64,000 nucleotides of DNA from Flagellimonas taeanensis (GTDB lineage: Bacteria > Bacteroidota > Bacteroidia > Flavobacteriales > Flavobacteriaceae), in NCBI RefSeq assembly GCF_003584105.1, contig NZ_QXFO01000011.1:124001-188000 (forward strand), read 5' to 3'. How positions within the stretch are numbered: position 1 is the first letter of the stretch; every line of letters begins with the position of its first letter. Made by a program: the position numbers and the translations under genes. Positions 17,425 through 27,282 of the stretch are shown piece after piece. The notes beneath the pieces were generated by a model. The model was not told the origin of the DNA. It made no database searches and saw nothing but the letters and a program-made list of their open reading frames with translations.

Positions 17425-18798
17425 TTAAAGAGGACCGCTCCAAATGGGGATATTGATCTTTACAGAGGTCCCTTTGTTCTCTACAGAGGAAACATGGATG
17501 TCCCCGTTGTGCATCTTGATGATGTTTTTGCTGAGGGGAAGCCCAATGCCATAGCCGGCATAGTTGGACGTATTGGAGGCCCTGAAATACGGGTCGTATA
17601 TATAGGGCATTTCCTTTTGTGGGATGCCGATACCGGAGTCCCGAACGATGATGACCACATGGGTGTCCGAGGCACCGAGGGCAATATAGACGGTTTTTCC
17701 GTCGGAATATTTACACCCGTTCACTACAATGTTGGTCAATGCCAAGTGGAGTAGGTAAAAATTGCCCTTCACTTTGAGTTTTTCATGGTCCTCGGGGAGC
17801 AGACTGAAGTCTAGGCTTATTTTAAACTTGGAATTCAGTTTTTGAACGGTTTCCTTGACATCCAGGATCAATTGATCGGTACGTAGCCTCACCAATTTTT
17901 GGGATTTACCATCAAAGCCTGTCTGTGCCAATAGCAAGAGCGCTTTGGTCTTGAGCTCCAATTTTTCCGCCTCGGCAAGAATGTCGGCCAGGGATTTTTT
18001 GTACTGTTCATGGTCCCTGTCCTTGGAAAGGGCATAATCCGCCTCCCCTATAATATTGGTCAAAGGTGTGTTGAGCTCGTGCGAAGCATTGCTGACGAAG
18101 TTTTTTTGGGTCTCGAAGGTTGTTTCCAGACGGTTCAGCATATCGTTGAAGGTCAGGGCCAATTTCCTGATGGAATCCTTTGTCCTTGGGATGGCCAAAC
18201 GTAGGTGTAGATTTTCCGAACTGATCTTGTCCACTTCCTTGATGATCTGCTGCACTGGCCTTATCAGGGTTCTGGTGATCAACATGGAGACCAGTACGAT
18301 GAGTAACAGGGCGTAGAGCAAGGAAGTGACCAATAGGTTGCGGAGATAGACTATGTGGTGCGAATAAAAGTAGTTGTCGGCCGAGACCACGACTATATAT
18401 TCTGCCCCTTTTCGGGTCATATAGCGTATGCCCGAATAAAAAATGTTCCTGTCCCTATAACTTCCGGTGCCTTCTGTCAAAAGAGTCTGTATAAAAGGTT
18501 CGGGCAATATTTTTTGGTCCTCTTCCACCACAATTTCCTTTCCTTGTATGGGGAATATGTATTCTGCCTGATTGGGGAGTTTTTCCAAATATTCCTGCCT
18601 TATTTCTTTGATGACCGTGGCATTGTTCGGGTTGTCCAATTGGATCTTGGCCGTGGTGGCAGCCCTTATCTCCAAGCGTTTGTAAAAGTCGGCAAAGGAA
18701 AAATTGGAAATCGAGTAGTAGATGAAACCACAGAAGAGCAGCGTATATATAAAGAATACTGATATCAACAGGTATATGATCCGGTAATGTATCTTCAT
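17425..18798 (-). CDS. Sensor histidine kinase (HAMP, two membrane helices)
   Basis: Inner-membrane sensor kinase of 457 residues. Two helices (about 8-28 and 155-175) enclose a periplasmic sensor of about 125 residues. A HAMP domain follows (about 176-230), then the phospho-acceptor helix with the H box (FVSNASHELNTPLTNIIGEA, about 240) and an ATPase domain with N box (ALTNIVVNGCKYSD), G1 box (VRDSGIGIPQKEM) and G2 region (GYGIGLPLSKNI). Its start overlaps the stop of the response-regulator gene (ATGA type), so the pair is coupled. The signal sensed is unknown. Confidence 0.93.
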   Translation of the reverse strand: MKIHYRIIYLLISVFFIYTLLFCGFIYYSISNFSFADFYKRLEIRAATTAKIQLDNPNNATVIKEIRQEYLEKLPNQAEYIFPIQGKEIVVEEDQKILPEPFIQTLLTEGTGSYRDRNIFYSGIRYMTRKGAEYIVVVSADNYFYSHHIVYLRNLLVTSLLYALLLIVLVSMLITRTLIRPVQQIIKEVDKISSENLHLRLAIPRTKDSIRKLALTFNDMLNRLETTFETQKNFVSNASHELNTPLTNIIGEADYALSKDRDHEQYKKSLADILAEAEKLELKTKALLLLAQTGFDGKSQKLVRLRTDQLILDVKETVQKLNSKFKISLDFSLLPEDHEKLKVKGNFYLLHLALTNIVVNGCKYSDGKTVYIALGASDTHVVIIVRDSGIGIPQKEMPYIYDPYFRASNTSNYAGYGIGLPLSKNIIKMHNGDIHVSSVENKGTSVKINIPIWSGPL

Positions 18799-19493
18799 TT
18801 GTTTTCTTTTAGGGCATACCCCATTCCCACTACGGTTTGGATAACGCGTTCTTGGCCGTTCCTTTCGAGTTTCTTCCGGATATAGTTGACATAGACGTCC
18901 ACTACATTGGTCCCGATGTCAAAATTGATGCCCCAGACCTCGTCCAACAGGTCGGTCCGTGAAAGTACTTTCTGGGGATTTTTCATGAACATCAGGAGCA
19001 ATCGGTATTCTGTAGAAGTGAAATTGATCACCTCACCATTGCGCGTCACCATTTTTGTATAATCGTCCAAATGGATGTCCCCGAACGAGTAGTGGTTGCC
19101 ATTCTTGAATCTGGAACTATCCATTACATCGGCCCTTCGGAGCAAGGTACGTAGGCGGGCCTTGAGCTCTATGAGCTTGAACGGTTTTGTGAGGTAATCA
19201 TCCGCACCATTGTCCAGTCCCAAAACCACATTTTCCACGCTTCCGAGTGCGGTCAGCATCAAAATGGGAAGCTCGTCATACCCCAGTTCCCTAATTTTTT
19301 TACAGACAACCAACCCGTTTATGCCCGGCAAAAGAATATCCAAAATGACCAGACTTATCGGCATTTTTTCCAAGACCCCAATACCACTGTCACCGTCCTT
19401 TTTGTGGATCAGAGTATAACCATCTTCTTCCAGGCCTTTCTTGATGATATCGGCTACACTTTGTTCATCTTCAATCAATAAAATGGTACTCAT
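18795..19493 (-). CDS. OmpR-family response regulator
   Basis: DNA-binding response regulator of 232 residues. The receiver domain has the acidic pair at 8-10, the phospho-acceptor Asp52 (LVILDILLPG), Thr82 and Lys104 (YLTKPF). The winged-helix C-terminal domain is complete (FTSTEYRLLLMFMKNPQKVL, then DVYVNYIRKKLE). Paired with the kinase downstream. An AT-rich leader between 19494 and 19650 separates it from purU. Confidence 0.94.
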   Translation of the reverse strand: MSTILLIEDEQSVADIIKKGLEEDGYTLIHKKDGDSGIGVLEKMPISLVILDILLPGINGLVVCKKIRELGYDELPILMLTALGSVENVVLGLDNGADDYLTKPFKLIELKARLRTLLRRADVMDSSRFKNGNHYSFGDIHLDDYTKMVTRNGEVINFTSTEYRLLLMFMKNPQKVLSRTDLLDEVWGINFDIGTNVVDVYVNYIRKKLERNGQERVIQTVVGMGYALKENK

Positions 19494-19650
19494 GGGTCAA
19501 TTTGTAAAACCCACAAAGATAGGCCGTTCCCAAATGGGAGAGGTTAAAATCACATTAAAATCAAATGTGGGTTTTGTACAGATGCCACCCTACTGGGCCA
19601 TAAAAATCTCTTGCTGGAATTTGGAATGAATTGTTCAGGGGCACAGGAAA

Positions 19651-20499
19651 TCAGGAAAAAATGACGGTCTTGTTGTTGTAGACCATCGTCTTCCTGCCTA
19701 CATGGAGCTGTACGGCACGCGAAAGTACAATGCGTTCCAAATCCCTTCCCTTGGCAATGAAATCCTGTATGGAATGCGAGTGCGAGACTGCGGTCACATC
19801 CTGTTCGATGATGGGTCCCGCATCCAGATCGGCCGTCACATAATGGCTCGTGGCCCCAATGATCTTGACCCCGCGCTCAAAAGCAGCGTGATAAGGTTTG
19901 GCCCCCACAAAAGCAGGGAGAAAAGAGTGGTGGATGTTGATGATCTTTTGGGGATAGACATCGATCACCTTTGGTGATACGATCTGCATATAACGCGCCA
20001 AGACAATAAAATCCACTCCATGCTCCTGCAACAGCGCCAATTGCCTTTCTTCGGCCTCCTCCTTGTTGTCCTTACCCATGGGGATATGGAAAAATGGAAT
20101 CTGGAACTGCCCGGCCACATACTCCAGGTCTTTGTGATTGCTCAAGATGAAGGGAATATCCACCTTCAGTTCGCCGGAATTGTACCGGCTCAGCAAATCA
20201 TAGAGGCAGTGGTTGTACTTGGAGACAAAAATGGCCATCTTGGGCTTGTAGTCATCGGTGTAGATATCCCATTCCATCTGAAAGGCATCGGCCAGTTCTG
20301 CCTCAAACTTTGCCTTGAAGGTATCCAGGGCTATTTCCCGTTCAAATTCACTCTGCAACCGCATAAAAAATACACCGGCCTGTTTGTCCACATGCTGGTC
20401 CAGATAGACAACGTTTCCTTCTTGTTGATGGACGAAAGTGGTAACTGAACGAATGATTCCCGATTGATCGGGACAATGGATCAAGATAGTGAGCTTCAT
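19651..20499 (-). CDS. purU: Formyltetrahydrofolate deformylase
   Basis: Hydrolyses 10-formyl-THF to formate and THF, which balances one-carbon pools and feeds formate to purine synthesis. 282 residues from the ATG at 20499. An N-terminal ACT domain (about 1-80, ILIHCPDQSGIIRSVTTF) is followed by a formyltransferase-like catalytic domain with the Asn in ILSNHKDL, the His in NIHHSFLPAFVGAKPY, and the GATSHYVTADLDAGPIIEQD block carrying the catalytic Asp. A canonical promoter lies at 20518-20549, which supports this start over the longer frame to 20577. Confidence 0.95.
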   Translation of the reverse strand: MKLTILIHCPDQSGIIRSVTTFVHQQEGNVVYLDQHVDKQAGVFFMRLQSEFEREIALDTFKAKFEAELADAFQMEWDIYTDDYKPKMAIFVSKYNHCLYDLLSRYNSGELKVDIPFILSNHKDLEYVAGQFQIPFFHIPMGKDNKEEAEERQLALLQEHGVDFIVLARYMQIVSPKVIDVYPQKIINIHHSFLPAFVGAKPYHAAFERGVKIIGATSHYVTADLDAGPIIEQDVTAVSHSHSIQDFIAKGRDLERIVLSRAVQLHVGRKTMVYNNKTVIFS

Positions 20500-20517
20500 G
20501 GGTCGCTTTTGATAGGT

Positions 20518-20549
20518 CAAAATTATGGTATTCAAAAAAGGATGTCCAA
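20518..20549 (-). promoter_or_regulatory. purU promoter (-33/-7)
   Basis: On the minus strand TTG (20549-20547), 21 bases, then TAATTTTG (20525-20518). Spacing and boxes match the Bacteroidota consensus, and the -7 box is about 18 bases ahead of the chosen purU start. Confidence 0.6.
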
Positions 20550-20641
20550 ACCCATTATCTTTTTTGTAAAATTCCAATCGAAATCAATTTTTATTTGCAT
20601 TTTCTGTAAATTGCAAGGCAAAATCAGACCTCTTATTGCAG

Positions 20642-23600
20642 ATGGAACAAAACAAGCCCTATAGCCCCAAGAACAAAATCAGGATTGTTACCGCAGCTTC
20701 CCTTTTTGATGGACACGATGCGGCCATCAATATCATGAGGCGCATTATCCAGGCCACTGGAGTTGAAGTAATCCATTTGGGGCATGACAGGAGCGTGGCC
20801 GAAGTAGTGGACTGCGCCATCCAGGAGGATGCAAATGCCATTGCCATGACCTCATACCAAGGTGGTCACAACGAATATTTCAGGTATATGTATGACCTGT
20901 TGCAGGAAAGAGGGGCGGACCATATCAAGATTTTTGGTGGCGGTGGCGGAGTGATCCTTCCAGAAGAGATCAAGGAACTGATGGATTACGGCATTGAGCG
21001 TATCTATTCCCCCGATGATGGTAGGGAAATGGGACTTCAAGGCATGATCAACGATTTGGTGGAGCGATGTGATGGCCCCACCCCGACACTCTCCAAAGGA
21101 GAGGATGTTTCAGAACGTCTCAAGAAAAAAGACGTCAATGCCATTGCAAGGTTGATTTCATTGGCCGAAAACAGACATGAGGAATTTGAAAAATTTCAGC
21201 CCCTTGTGGAAAAGCAACAGGGCAATGTGCCTGTTTTGGGAATCACTGGGACAGGAGGGGCCGGAAAATCCAGTTTGGTGGATGAATTGGTACGGCGATT
21301 TTTGATGGATTTCCCCGAAAAGCATATTGGGATCATTTCCGTGGACCCATCCAAACGAAAAACCGGAGGGGCCCTTTTGGGCGATAGGATCCGCATGAAT
21401 GCGATCAACAACGAAAGGGTCTATATGCGTTCCTTGGCCACCCGCCAATCCAATCTGGCCTTGTCCAAACACGTTTCGGAGGCAGTGCAGGTGCTGAAAG
21501 CGGCCAAATATGACCTGATCATCCTCGAAACCTCGGGAATAGGCCAATCCGACACCGAAATTTTGGAACACAGCGATGTTTCGCTCTATGTGATGACGCC
21601 CGAATTTGGGGCGGCCACACAATTGGAGAAGATCGACATGCTGGACTTTGCGGATATTGTGGCCATCAATAAGTTCGATAAAAGGGGAGCTTTGGATGCA
21701 CTTCGGGATGTGAAGAAGCAATATGCCCGCAACCACGGATTGTGGCATGCCAAAGAAGACGAGCTCCCTGTTTTTGGGACCATTGCCTCGCAGTTCAATG
21801 ACCCCGGAATGAACAACCTCTACAAAAAGGTGATGGACACTTTGGTGGAAAAAGCAGGTTCCTCCCTCAGTTCAAGTTTGGAGGTGACTCAAGAAATGGC
21901 AGAGAAAATCTATGTGATTCCACCATCCCGAACCCGATATTTATCAGAAATTGCTGAAAGCAATAGAAACTATGATGCCAAGGCCAAAGAAGAGGCCAAG
22001 GTGGCCCAAAGACTCTATGGTATTTTCCTGACTTTGGCCGCTACTTTGGAAATGGAACAAGAAAAGGCGGAGGAATTGTTTTTGGACAAATCGGGCTTGA
22101 ACGAAGAGAAAATAAAGTCCCATATCAAAAATGAGGCATCCGGGGCATTGGTGGACCTATTGGTGAAGGAGTTCGATAGGGTGAAGATGCACCTGAACCC
22201 CCATCATTGGAAGGTTATTTTAAAATGGAGGGAAAAGGTGGAACGGTACCGATCTGAATTCTATTCCTTCAAGGTCCGGGACAAGGAAATCAAGATAAAG
22301 ACCCACACGGAATCCCTTTCGCATAGCCAGATTCCCAAAGTGGCCCTGCCCAAATACAAAGCATGGGGGGATATATTGCAATGGCTCCTTCAAGAAAATG
22401 TACCAGGAGAATTTCCATATACGGCAGGTCTGTACCCGTTCAAGAGGGAAGGGGAGGACCCCACCCGGATGTTCGCCGGGGAGGGCGGACCGGAGCGCAC
22501 CAACCGTCGCTTCCATTATGTGAGCATGGATATGCCCGCAAAGCGCTTGTCCACAGCCTTCGATTCGGTCACGTTGTACGGAAACGACCCAGACCATCGC
22601 CCCGATATTTATGGGAAAATAGGGAATGCAGGCGTATCCATCTGCTGTTTGGATGATGCCAAGAAATTGTACTCCGGATTCGACCTGAGCAGCCCCATGA
22701 CGTCGGTGAGCATGACCATCAACGGTCCTGCACCCATGCTCTTGGCTTTTTTTATGAATGCGGCCATCGACCAAAACTGTGAGAAATACATCAAAGAAAA
22801 TGGCTTGGAGAAGGAGGTCCGGGACAAGATCAAGACCATTTTCAAGGAAAAGGGCACGCGGCAGCCCGAATATTATGGGGAACTTCCCAAAGGGAACGAT
22901 GGTTTGGGGCTCCTACTCTTAGGAGTGACGGGCGACCAAGTGCTTCCAAAAGAAACTTACGAGGAAATCAAGGCAAAGACCTTGAACCAAGTTCGGGGTA
23001 CGGTACAGGCCGATATATTGAAAGAGGACCAAGCACAGAACACCTGTATTTTTTCCACGGAGTTCGCCCTCAGGTTGATGGGAGATGTGCAACAGTATTT
23101 TATTGAACGTCAGGTCCGCAATTTTTATTCGGTTTCCATCTCGGGTTACCACATAGCCGAGGCAGGGGCCAACCCGATCTCCCAATTGGCGTTTACCTTA
23201 TCCAATGGCTTTACCTACGTGGAGTATTATTTGAGCCGAGGGATGGACATCAATAAATTTGGGCCCAACCTTTCGTTCTTCTTTTCCAATGGGGTGGATC
23301 CCGAATATGCCGTTATCGGGCGCGTGGCCCGAAGAATTTGGTCAAAAGCGTTGAGGGAGAAATATGGGGCCGACCCAAGGGCACAGATGCTCAAATACCA
23401 CATCCAGACCTCGGGAAGGAGCCTTCATGCACAGGAGATCGATTTTAATGACATTCGGACCACGCTTCAGGCCTTGTATGCCATTTATGATAATTGTAAC
23501 TCATTGCATACCAATGCATATGACGAGGCAATCACGACGCCGACCGAGGAATCTGTCCGAAGGGCCATGGCCATCCAGTTGATCATCAACAAAGAATTGG

Positions 23601-24094
23601 GCCTGGCAAAAAATGAAAACCCGATCCAGGGATCATTCATTATAGAAGAGTTGACGGATTTGGTGGAAGAGGCCGTTTTGATGGAGTTTGACCGCATTAC
23701 AGAACGAGGCGGCGTATTGGGCGCCATGGAAACGATGTACCAACGCTCCAAGATCCAAGAAGAGAGCCTTCATTACGAAACCTTGAAGCATTCGGGAGAA
23801 TACCCGATCATTGGTGTGAACACCTTTTTGAGTTCAAAGGGGTCGCCGACCATTTTACCGGCCGAGGTAATCCGTGCCACCGAGACTGAAAAAGAAAATC
23901 AGATCACAACATTGAAAAACCTCCATGGGCGTAAGCAAGATGAAGCAGAAATCCAATTAAGGGAGCTTCAGCAGGTGGCCATCAACAATGGGAACATTTT
24001 TGAAAAACTGATGGAAGTGGCCAAGCACTGTTCGTTGGGCCAAATCACAAAGGCACTGTTCCAAGTGGGAGGGCAGTATAGAAGAAATATGTAG
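20642..24094 (+). CDS. icmF: Fused adenosylcobalamin-dependent acyl-CoA mutase (IcmF type)
   Basis: Single-chain B12-dependent carbon-skeleton mutase of 1150 residues. Domain order: B12-binding domain (about 10-150, with the base-off motif [11 protein letters not shown] and GGGGGVI); MeaB-like P-loop GTPase chaperone (about 195-420, Walker [14 protein letters not shown], switch [24 protein letters not shown] for guanine); linker; TIM-barrel acyl-CoA mutase domain (about 560-1150). This order is the hallmark of IcmF, which interconverts isobutyryl- and n-butyryl-CoA or related acyl-CoAs, unlike two-subunit methylmalonyl-CoA mutase. Which acyl-CoA is favoured cannot be told here. The ATG at 20642 is chosen over the in-frame TTG six bases earlier. 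Confidence 0.92.
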   Translation: MEQNKPYSPKNKIRIVTAASLFDGHDAAINIMRRIIQATGVEVIHLGHDRSVAEVVDCAIQEDANAIAMTSYQGGHNEYFRYMYDLLQERGADHIKIFGGGGGVILPEEIKELMDYGIERIYSPDDGREMGLQGMINDLVERCDGPTPTLSKGEDVSERLKKKDVNAIARLISLAENRHEEFEKFQPLVEKQQGNVPVLGITGTGGAGKSSLVDELVRRFLMDFPEKHIGIISVDPSKRKTGGALLGDRIRMNAINNERVYMRSLATRQSNLALSKHVSEAVQVLKAAKYDLIILETSGIGQSDTEILEHSDVSLYVMTPEFGAATQLEKIDMLDFADIVAINKFDKRGALDALRDVKKQYARNHGLWHAKEDELPVFGTIASQFNDPGMNNLYKKVMDTLVEKAGSSLSSSLEVTQEMAEKIYVIPPSRTRYLSEIAESNRNYDAKAKEEAKVAQRLYGIFLTLAATLEMEQEKAEELFLDKSGLNEEKIKSHIKNEASGALVDLLVKEFDRVKMHLNPHHWKVILKWREKVERYRSEFYSFKVRDKEIKIKTHTESLSHSQIPKVALPKYKAWGDILQWLLQENVPGEFPYTAGLYPFKREGEDPTRMFAGEGGPERTNRRFHYVSMDMPAKRLSTAFDSVTLYGNDPDHRPDIYGKIGNAGVSICCLDDAKKLYSGFDLSSPMTSVSMTINGPAPMLLAFFMNAAIDQNCEKYIKENGLEKEVRDKIKTIFKEKGTRQPEYYGELPKGNDGLGLLLLGVTGDQVLPKETYEEIKAKTLNQVRGTVQADILKEDQAQNTCIFSTEFALRLMGDVQQYFIERQVRNFYSVSISGYHIAEAGANPISQLAFTLSNGFTYVEYYLSRGMDINKFGPNLSFFFSNGVDPEYAVIGRVARRIWSKALREKYGADPRAQMLKYHIQTSGRSLHAQEIDFNDIRTTLQALYAIYDNCNSLHTNAYDEAITTPTEESVRRAMAIQLIINKELGLAKNENPIQGSFIIEELTDLVEEAVLMEFDRITERGGVLGAMETMYQRSKIQEESLHYETLKHSGEYPIIGVNTFLSSKGSPTILPAEVIRATETEKENQITTLKNLHGRKQDEAEIQLRELQQVAINNGNIFEKLMEVAKHCSLGQITKALFQVGGQYRRNM

Positions 24095-24100
24095 TGAGGG

Positions 24101-24502
24101 TCAGTCGTTCCTGTTGATCAGTGACTTTCTCCATTTTTTGAAGGAGATCCTAAAAGTCTTGATTTCCCTTCGGAGCAGGTTCAGGTATTCTTTTTCCTTA
24201 ACACCGTCCCTTTCAAGGCCATTGCAGTAGGCCAAGATGTTGCGGGTCATGATATTGACAAAGGTGAGGCTCCTCATACGGACCGAGTGGGAGTTGCTCA
24301 AAGCGGCCTGCTCCACTTCCTTGGTGATCAGGAGGGCATCCGTCATCAATGATTGGGTAATGTCATCACGGAAACAGTCTATTTTTCGCAAAGACAGGAT
24401 TTCCCTGTTATAGGAAAAATAGGATGCAACGGCTTCGCTCATCTCACGAAGGGCCAAAGATCTGCGATACACGGACAAAGAATCAAGGGAGTTTCTCTCC
24501 AT
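24101..24502 (-). CDS. Four-helix-bundle hypothetical protein
   Basis: Protein of 133 residues, entirely helical and rich in Arg, Ser and Leu, similar in layout to the 23S-rRNA-intervening-sequence (S23) four-helix proteins but without a confident match. No signal or membrane helix. It is convergent with icmF (7 bases between stops) and divergent from the Lrp gene, so its promoter lies in the same 120-base region as the Lrp control palindromes. Confidence 0.65.
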   Translation of the reverse strand: MERNSLDSLSVYRRSLALREMSEAVASYFSYNREILSLRKIDCFRDDITQSLMTDALLITKEVEQAALSNSHSVRMRSLTFVNIMTRNILAYCNGLERDGVKEKEYLNLLRREIKTFRISFKKWRKSLINRND

Positions 24503-24551
24503 TTTTCAAAAGCAATTTTCACCTATAAAATTACATACGGAATAAATATTC

Positions 24552-24600
24552 TTACTTTTGTTAGTAAAGTATAATCATTGTTTTACTTTTGAATGTAAAA
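24552..24600 (+). promoter_or_regulatory. Lrp-gene promoter with two palindromes (probable operators)
   Basis: Two inverted repeats, TTACT-N6-AGTAA (24552-24567) and TTTTAC-N8-GTAAAA (24581-24600), each contain a TACTTTTG -7 box. For the second box, TTG at 24558-24560 sits 23 bases upstream. The transcript would start about 25 bases before the ATG at 24625. Overlap of palindromes and promoter suggests autoregulation by the Lrp protein; this is inference. Confidence 0.5.
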
Positions 24601-24624
24601 TTTATTGGGTATATTTCTTTCTAT

Positions 24625-25077
24625 ATGAAGATAGATGATCTTAATTGGCAAATCTTGGGCCATTTGCAGCGAAATGCAAGGGAATCCTTTGCCAATATTG
24701 GACGTAAGGTGGGCCTCACGCCCCCGGCCGTGGCCGAGCGGGTGAAAAAGATGGAGGACCTGGGAATCATTGAAGGATATAAGACCAATATTTCCTATGT
24801 CATGGCCGGTCACCAATTGACGGCCATCATTATGCTTCGGGCCTTTATGGGCAAGTTAAAACCCTTTCTGGAAAAGGTGAAATCCTTTCAGGAGGTAATC
24901 AATTGCTATCGGATCACGGGAAATGAGAACATCATCATGGAAGTGGTGCTGCGCGATCAGTCCCATTTGGAAAGGTTCATAGACGAGCTTATTGTCTATG
25001 GAGAATGCAGGACACACATTGTGCTGTCCAACGTGGTTTCGGATGCTCCGATAAAAAATGCGAAAAACGTCAAATAA
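24625..25077 (+). CDS. Lrp/AsnC-family transcriptional regulator
   Basis: Regulator of 150 residues from the ATG at 24625. The N-terminal winged helix (DDLNWQILGHLQRNARESFA, with NIGRKVGLTPPAVAERVKKM) is followed by a RAM/AsnC ligand-binding domain (about 65-145, with the turn CYRITGNENIIMEVV typical of the family). The longer frame to 24589 begins inside the promoter palindrome and is rejected. Its ligand is probably an amino acid or branched-chain metabolite. The divergent four-helix gene and nearby icmF are candidate targets. Confidence 0.92.
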   Translation: MKIDDLNWQILGHLQRNARESFANIGRKVGLTPPAVAERVKKMEDLGIIEGYKTNISYVMAGHQLTAIIMLRAFMGKLKPFLEKVKSFQEVINCYRITGNENIIMEVVLRDQSHLERFIDELIVYGECRTHIVLSNVVSDAPIKNAKNVK

Positions 25078-25138
25078 AATCCATTAATTTTAGGGGACCC
25101 TCCCAGTCATTTGGCTAGGTTTTTGTTAATACTTGAAT

Positions 25139-26557
25139 ATGAAAAAAACACTGCTTCTGGCCTTTTTTTCCGCTTTTGCCGCCTCATTCGTCCTTTCACA
25201 GGAACAAATGGTGCTTAGAAAAGGAGAGATCATAGAGGCCATTCCCGTCCAGGATTCCGTCCAGAACACATTTTCACTCTATTTGCCCACCAACTTCAGT
25301 ACGGACAAAAAATGGCCCTTGCTGATGATTTTTGAAATGGAAGGAAAAGAACGGCAGGCCATGTCCATGTTCGTGCAGGTTGCCGAAAAACAGGGCTATG
25401 TGCTGGCAGCTCCCAAAATGAGGGACACCGTTTCCTTGACCAACAGCATGATCGCTGTGAGCAAGTCATTGGAAAGAACAATGGGAATGCTGCCCATAGA
25501 CAATGATCGAATCTATGCCGGCGGTGCAGCATCAGGTGGCCGATTTGCCAGTTTGACACCCATCCTGCTCAATGGGATAAAAGGGGTCATCTCTGTTGGT
25601 GCCTCCATTGCCAATAGGGAATTATTGAACCTTAAAGAGCCTTTTCATTTTGTCGGGATTGTGAGTAGGGAAAATTACAACTATACGCCCATGCTGAATG
25701 ATGCAGAGCTGTTGGACAGGCTCAAATTCCCCAATCAAGTGTTGCTGTATGAAGGGGGGGGCGATTGGCCAAGCATAGACGACCTCGAAAAAGGAATGCA
25801 GTTCTTCACGTTGGCGGCCATGGGAAGGAGGCTCATCCCCAAGGACTCCCTGTATGTGGAAAGGGCATACCGGGAAGATCTTGACAAAGTCAATCAATTG
25901 CAAAGGACCGGGGACCTACTTTGGGCGGAACAGTTCATGACCGAAATGATGTCCGTTTATGGGGCACACAAAAACCTGGATTCCCTACGAACGGTGCAAA
26001 GGGACCTGCGCCGCGATAAGCAGTTCAAGGCAATGAAACGCAACGAAAACTCAGCATTCTTGAAGGAATCCCTATTGAAGGAGGACTACCTGTATTATAT
26101 GGAAGAAGATGTATATACCCACAATTTCAACAACTTGGGTTGGTGGAACCATCAAATGGGTGAGATCAAAAAGTTCATTTCGGGATCTAATCCCTATGAG
26201 AAGCAGATGGGCCATAGGCTATTGGGATTTGTGAATGCACTGGCATTGGACAATATTGAAGTCATTCAATCGGATAGTGTAGTGGATGAGGATGCTTTGG
26301 CGTTCCTTTATATGCTAAAGACCATTTTGGATCCCGAAAACTTTGATTACTATTTAAAAACCATATCCCTTAGTGCTAAGAATGAGGATTTTGGTACGGC
26401 ATTGTTCTATTTGGAAGAAGTGCTAAAAAAGGGCTTCAAGGACAGGGAAAAACTCTACAGTATAGAAAATACCGCCTTGTTCCGAATCACACCGGAGTTT
26501 AATGAGATGGTGGCCAAGTATCTAAAAGATGCGCGGTACGAGATGGATGAAAACTGA
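25139..26557 (+). CDS. Exported alpha/beta-hydrolase-like protein with helical C-terminal half
   Basis: Secreted protein of 472 residues. A signal peptide (LLLAFFSAFAASFVLSQ) is followed by an esterase/depolymerase-like domain (about 30-240) whose strand order includes FSLYLPTNFSTDKKWPLLMI and the nucleophile elbow AGGAASGGRFASL. A long helical region of about 230 residues with no recognised domain follows. The catalytic acid and histidine cannot be placed with confidence, so enzymatic activity is uncertain. The ATG at 25139 is chosen; the in-frame TTG two codons earlier is not needed. The next gene also encodes an envelope protein, 25 bases downstream. Confidence 0.7.
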   Translation: MKKTLLLAFFSAFAASFVLSQEQMVLRKGEIIEAIPVQDSVQNTFSLYLPTNFSTDKKWPLLMIFEMEGKERQAMSMFVQVAEKQGYVLAAPKMRDTVSLTNSMIAVSKSLERTMGMLPIDNDRIYAGGAASGGRFASLTPILLNGIKGVISVGASIANRELLNLKEPFHFVGIVSRENYNYTPMLNDAELLDRLKFPNQVLLYEGGGDWPSIDDLEKGMQFFTLAAMGRRLIPKDSLYVERAYREDLDKVNQLQRTGDLLWAEQFMTEMMSVYGAHKNLDSLRTVQRDLRRDKQFKAMKRNENSAFLKESLLKEDYLYYMEEDVYTHNFNNLGWWNHQMGEIKKFISGSNPYEKQMGHRLLGFVNALALDNIEVIQSDSVVDEDALAFLYMLKTILDPENFDYYLKTISLSAKNEDFGTALFYLEEVLKKGFKDREKLYSIENTALFRITPEFNEMVAKYLKDARYEMDEN

Positions 26558-26582
26558 TTTAATTTCACATAAAATATTGTTG

Positions 26583-27221
26583 ATGAGATATTTGGCTATT
26601 TTTTTTCTTTTTGGATTGATGGTCGGCTGTGGGCGGGGAAAAAAATATCACGATGGTAAGAAGGAAGTACTGGAGTCATCTTTGGTGGCGGAGATTTTGG
26701 AATTCCAGGAAGAATTGGATGAAAGTTTCAAAGACCCGGAAACATCCCCTCTGACCGACAAGCATCGAAAGGATTTTGAGGGGCTCGATTTTTTTGAACC
26801 TGACACGTTATATATTGTAAAGGCCAGGTTTGAACGGACCCCGGACGCCATCCCCTTTTTTATGCCGACCACTACCGACAGGAAGACACAGGAAGTTTTG
26901 TTTGGCATAGCCCATTTTACCTTGAACGGGGCCGAGCACCAATTGGAGGTCTATCGAAGTTTGGACCTGATGGATCAAGAGGAGTACAAAGATTATCTGT
27001 TTTTGCCCTTTTTGGATGGGACCAATGGAGAGGAGACCTATGGCGGCGGCCGATATATTGACCTTTCCATCCCGGAGGGGGATACATTGGTCATCGATTT
27101 CAACAAGGCCTATAATCCCTATTGCGCTTACAATAAAAAGTACTCCTGCCCTCTAGTGCCAAGGCAAAATTATTTGAGAACTAAAGTGAGAGCAGGAGTG
27201 AAAAATTTTAACAAGGACTAA
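26583..27221 (+). CDS. DUF1684 lipoprotein
   Basis: Lipoprotein of 212 residues from the ATG at 26583. The signal ends in the lipobox LMVGC. The DUF1684 domain is recognisable by GGGRYIDLSIPEGDTLVIDF and by the C-terminal NPYCAYNKKYSCPLVPRQN with its two cysteines and PR-N motif. Function is unknown; the family is widespread in Bacteroidota and Actinobacteria. It is probably in one transcript with the preceding exported protein and is closed by a terminator at its stop codon. Confidence 0.88.
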   Translation: MRYLAIFFLFGLMVGCGRGKKYHDGKKEVLESSLVAEILEFQEELDESFKDPETSPLTDKHRKDFEGLDFFEPDTLYIVKARFERTPDAIPFFMPTTTDRKTQEVLFGIAHFTLNGAEHQLEVYRSLDLMDQEEYKDYLFLPFLDGTNGEETYGGGRYIDLSIPEGDTLVIDFNKAYNPYCAYNKKYSCPLVPRQNYLRTKVRAGVKNFNKD

Positions 27222-27253
27222 AAAAGCCTTGATCCAAGAGGAAAAAGGCTTTT
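27221..27253. terminator. Bidirectional terminator between DUF1684 and porin genes
   Basis: AAAAAGCCTT and AAAGGCTTTT form a stem with A and T runs on both sides. It lies between two convergent genes and can stop transcripts from either side. Confidence 0.75.
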
Positions 27254-27282
27254 CTATTGGTATTTGGTTGGGTTGTTGCTTT

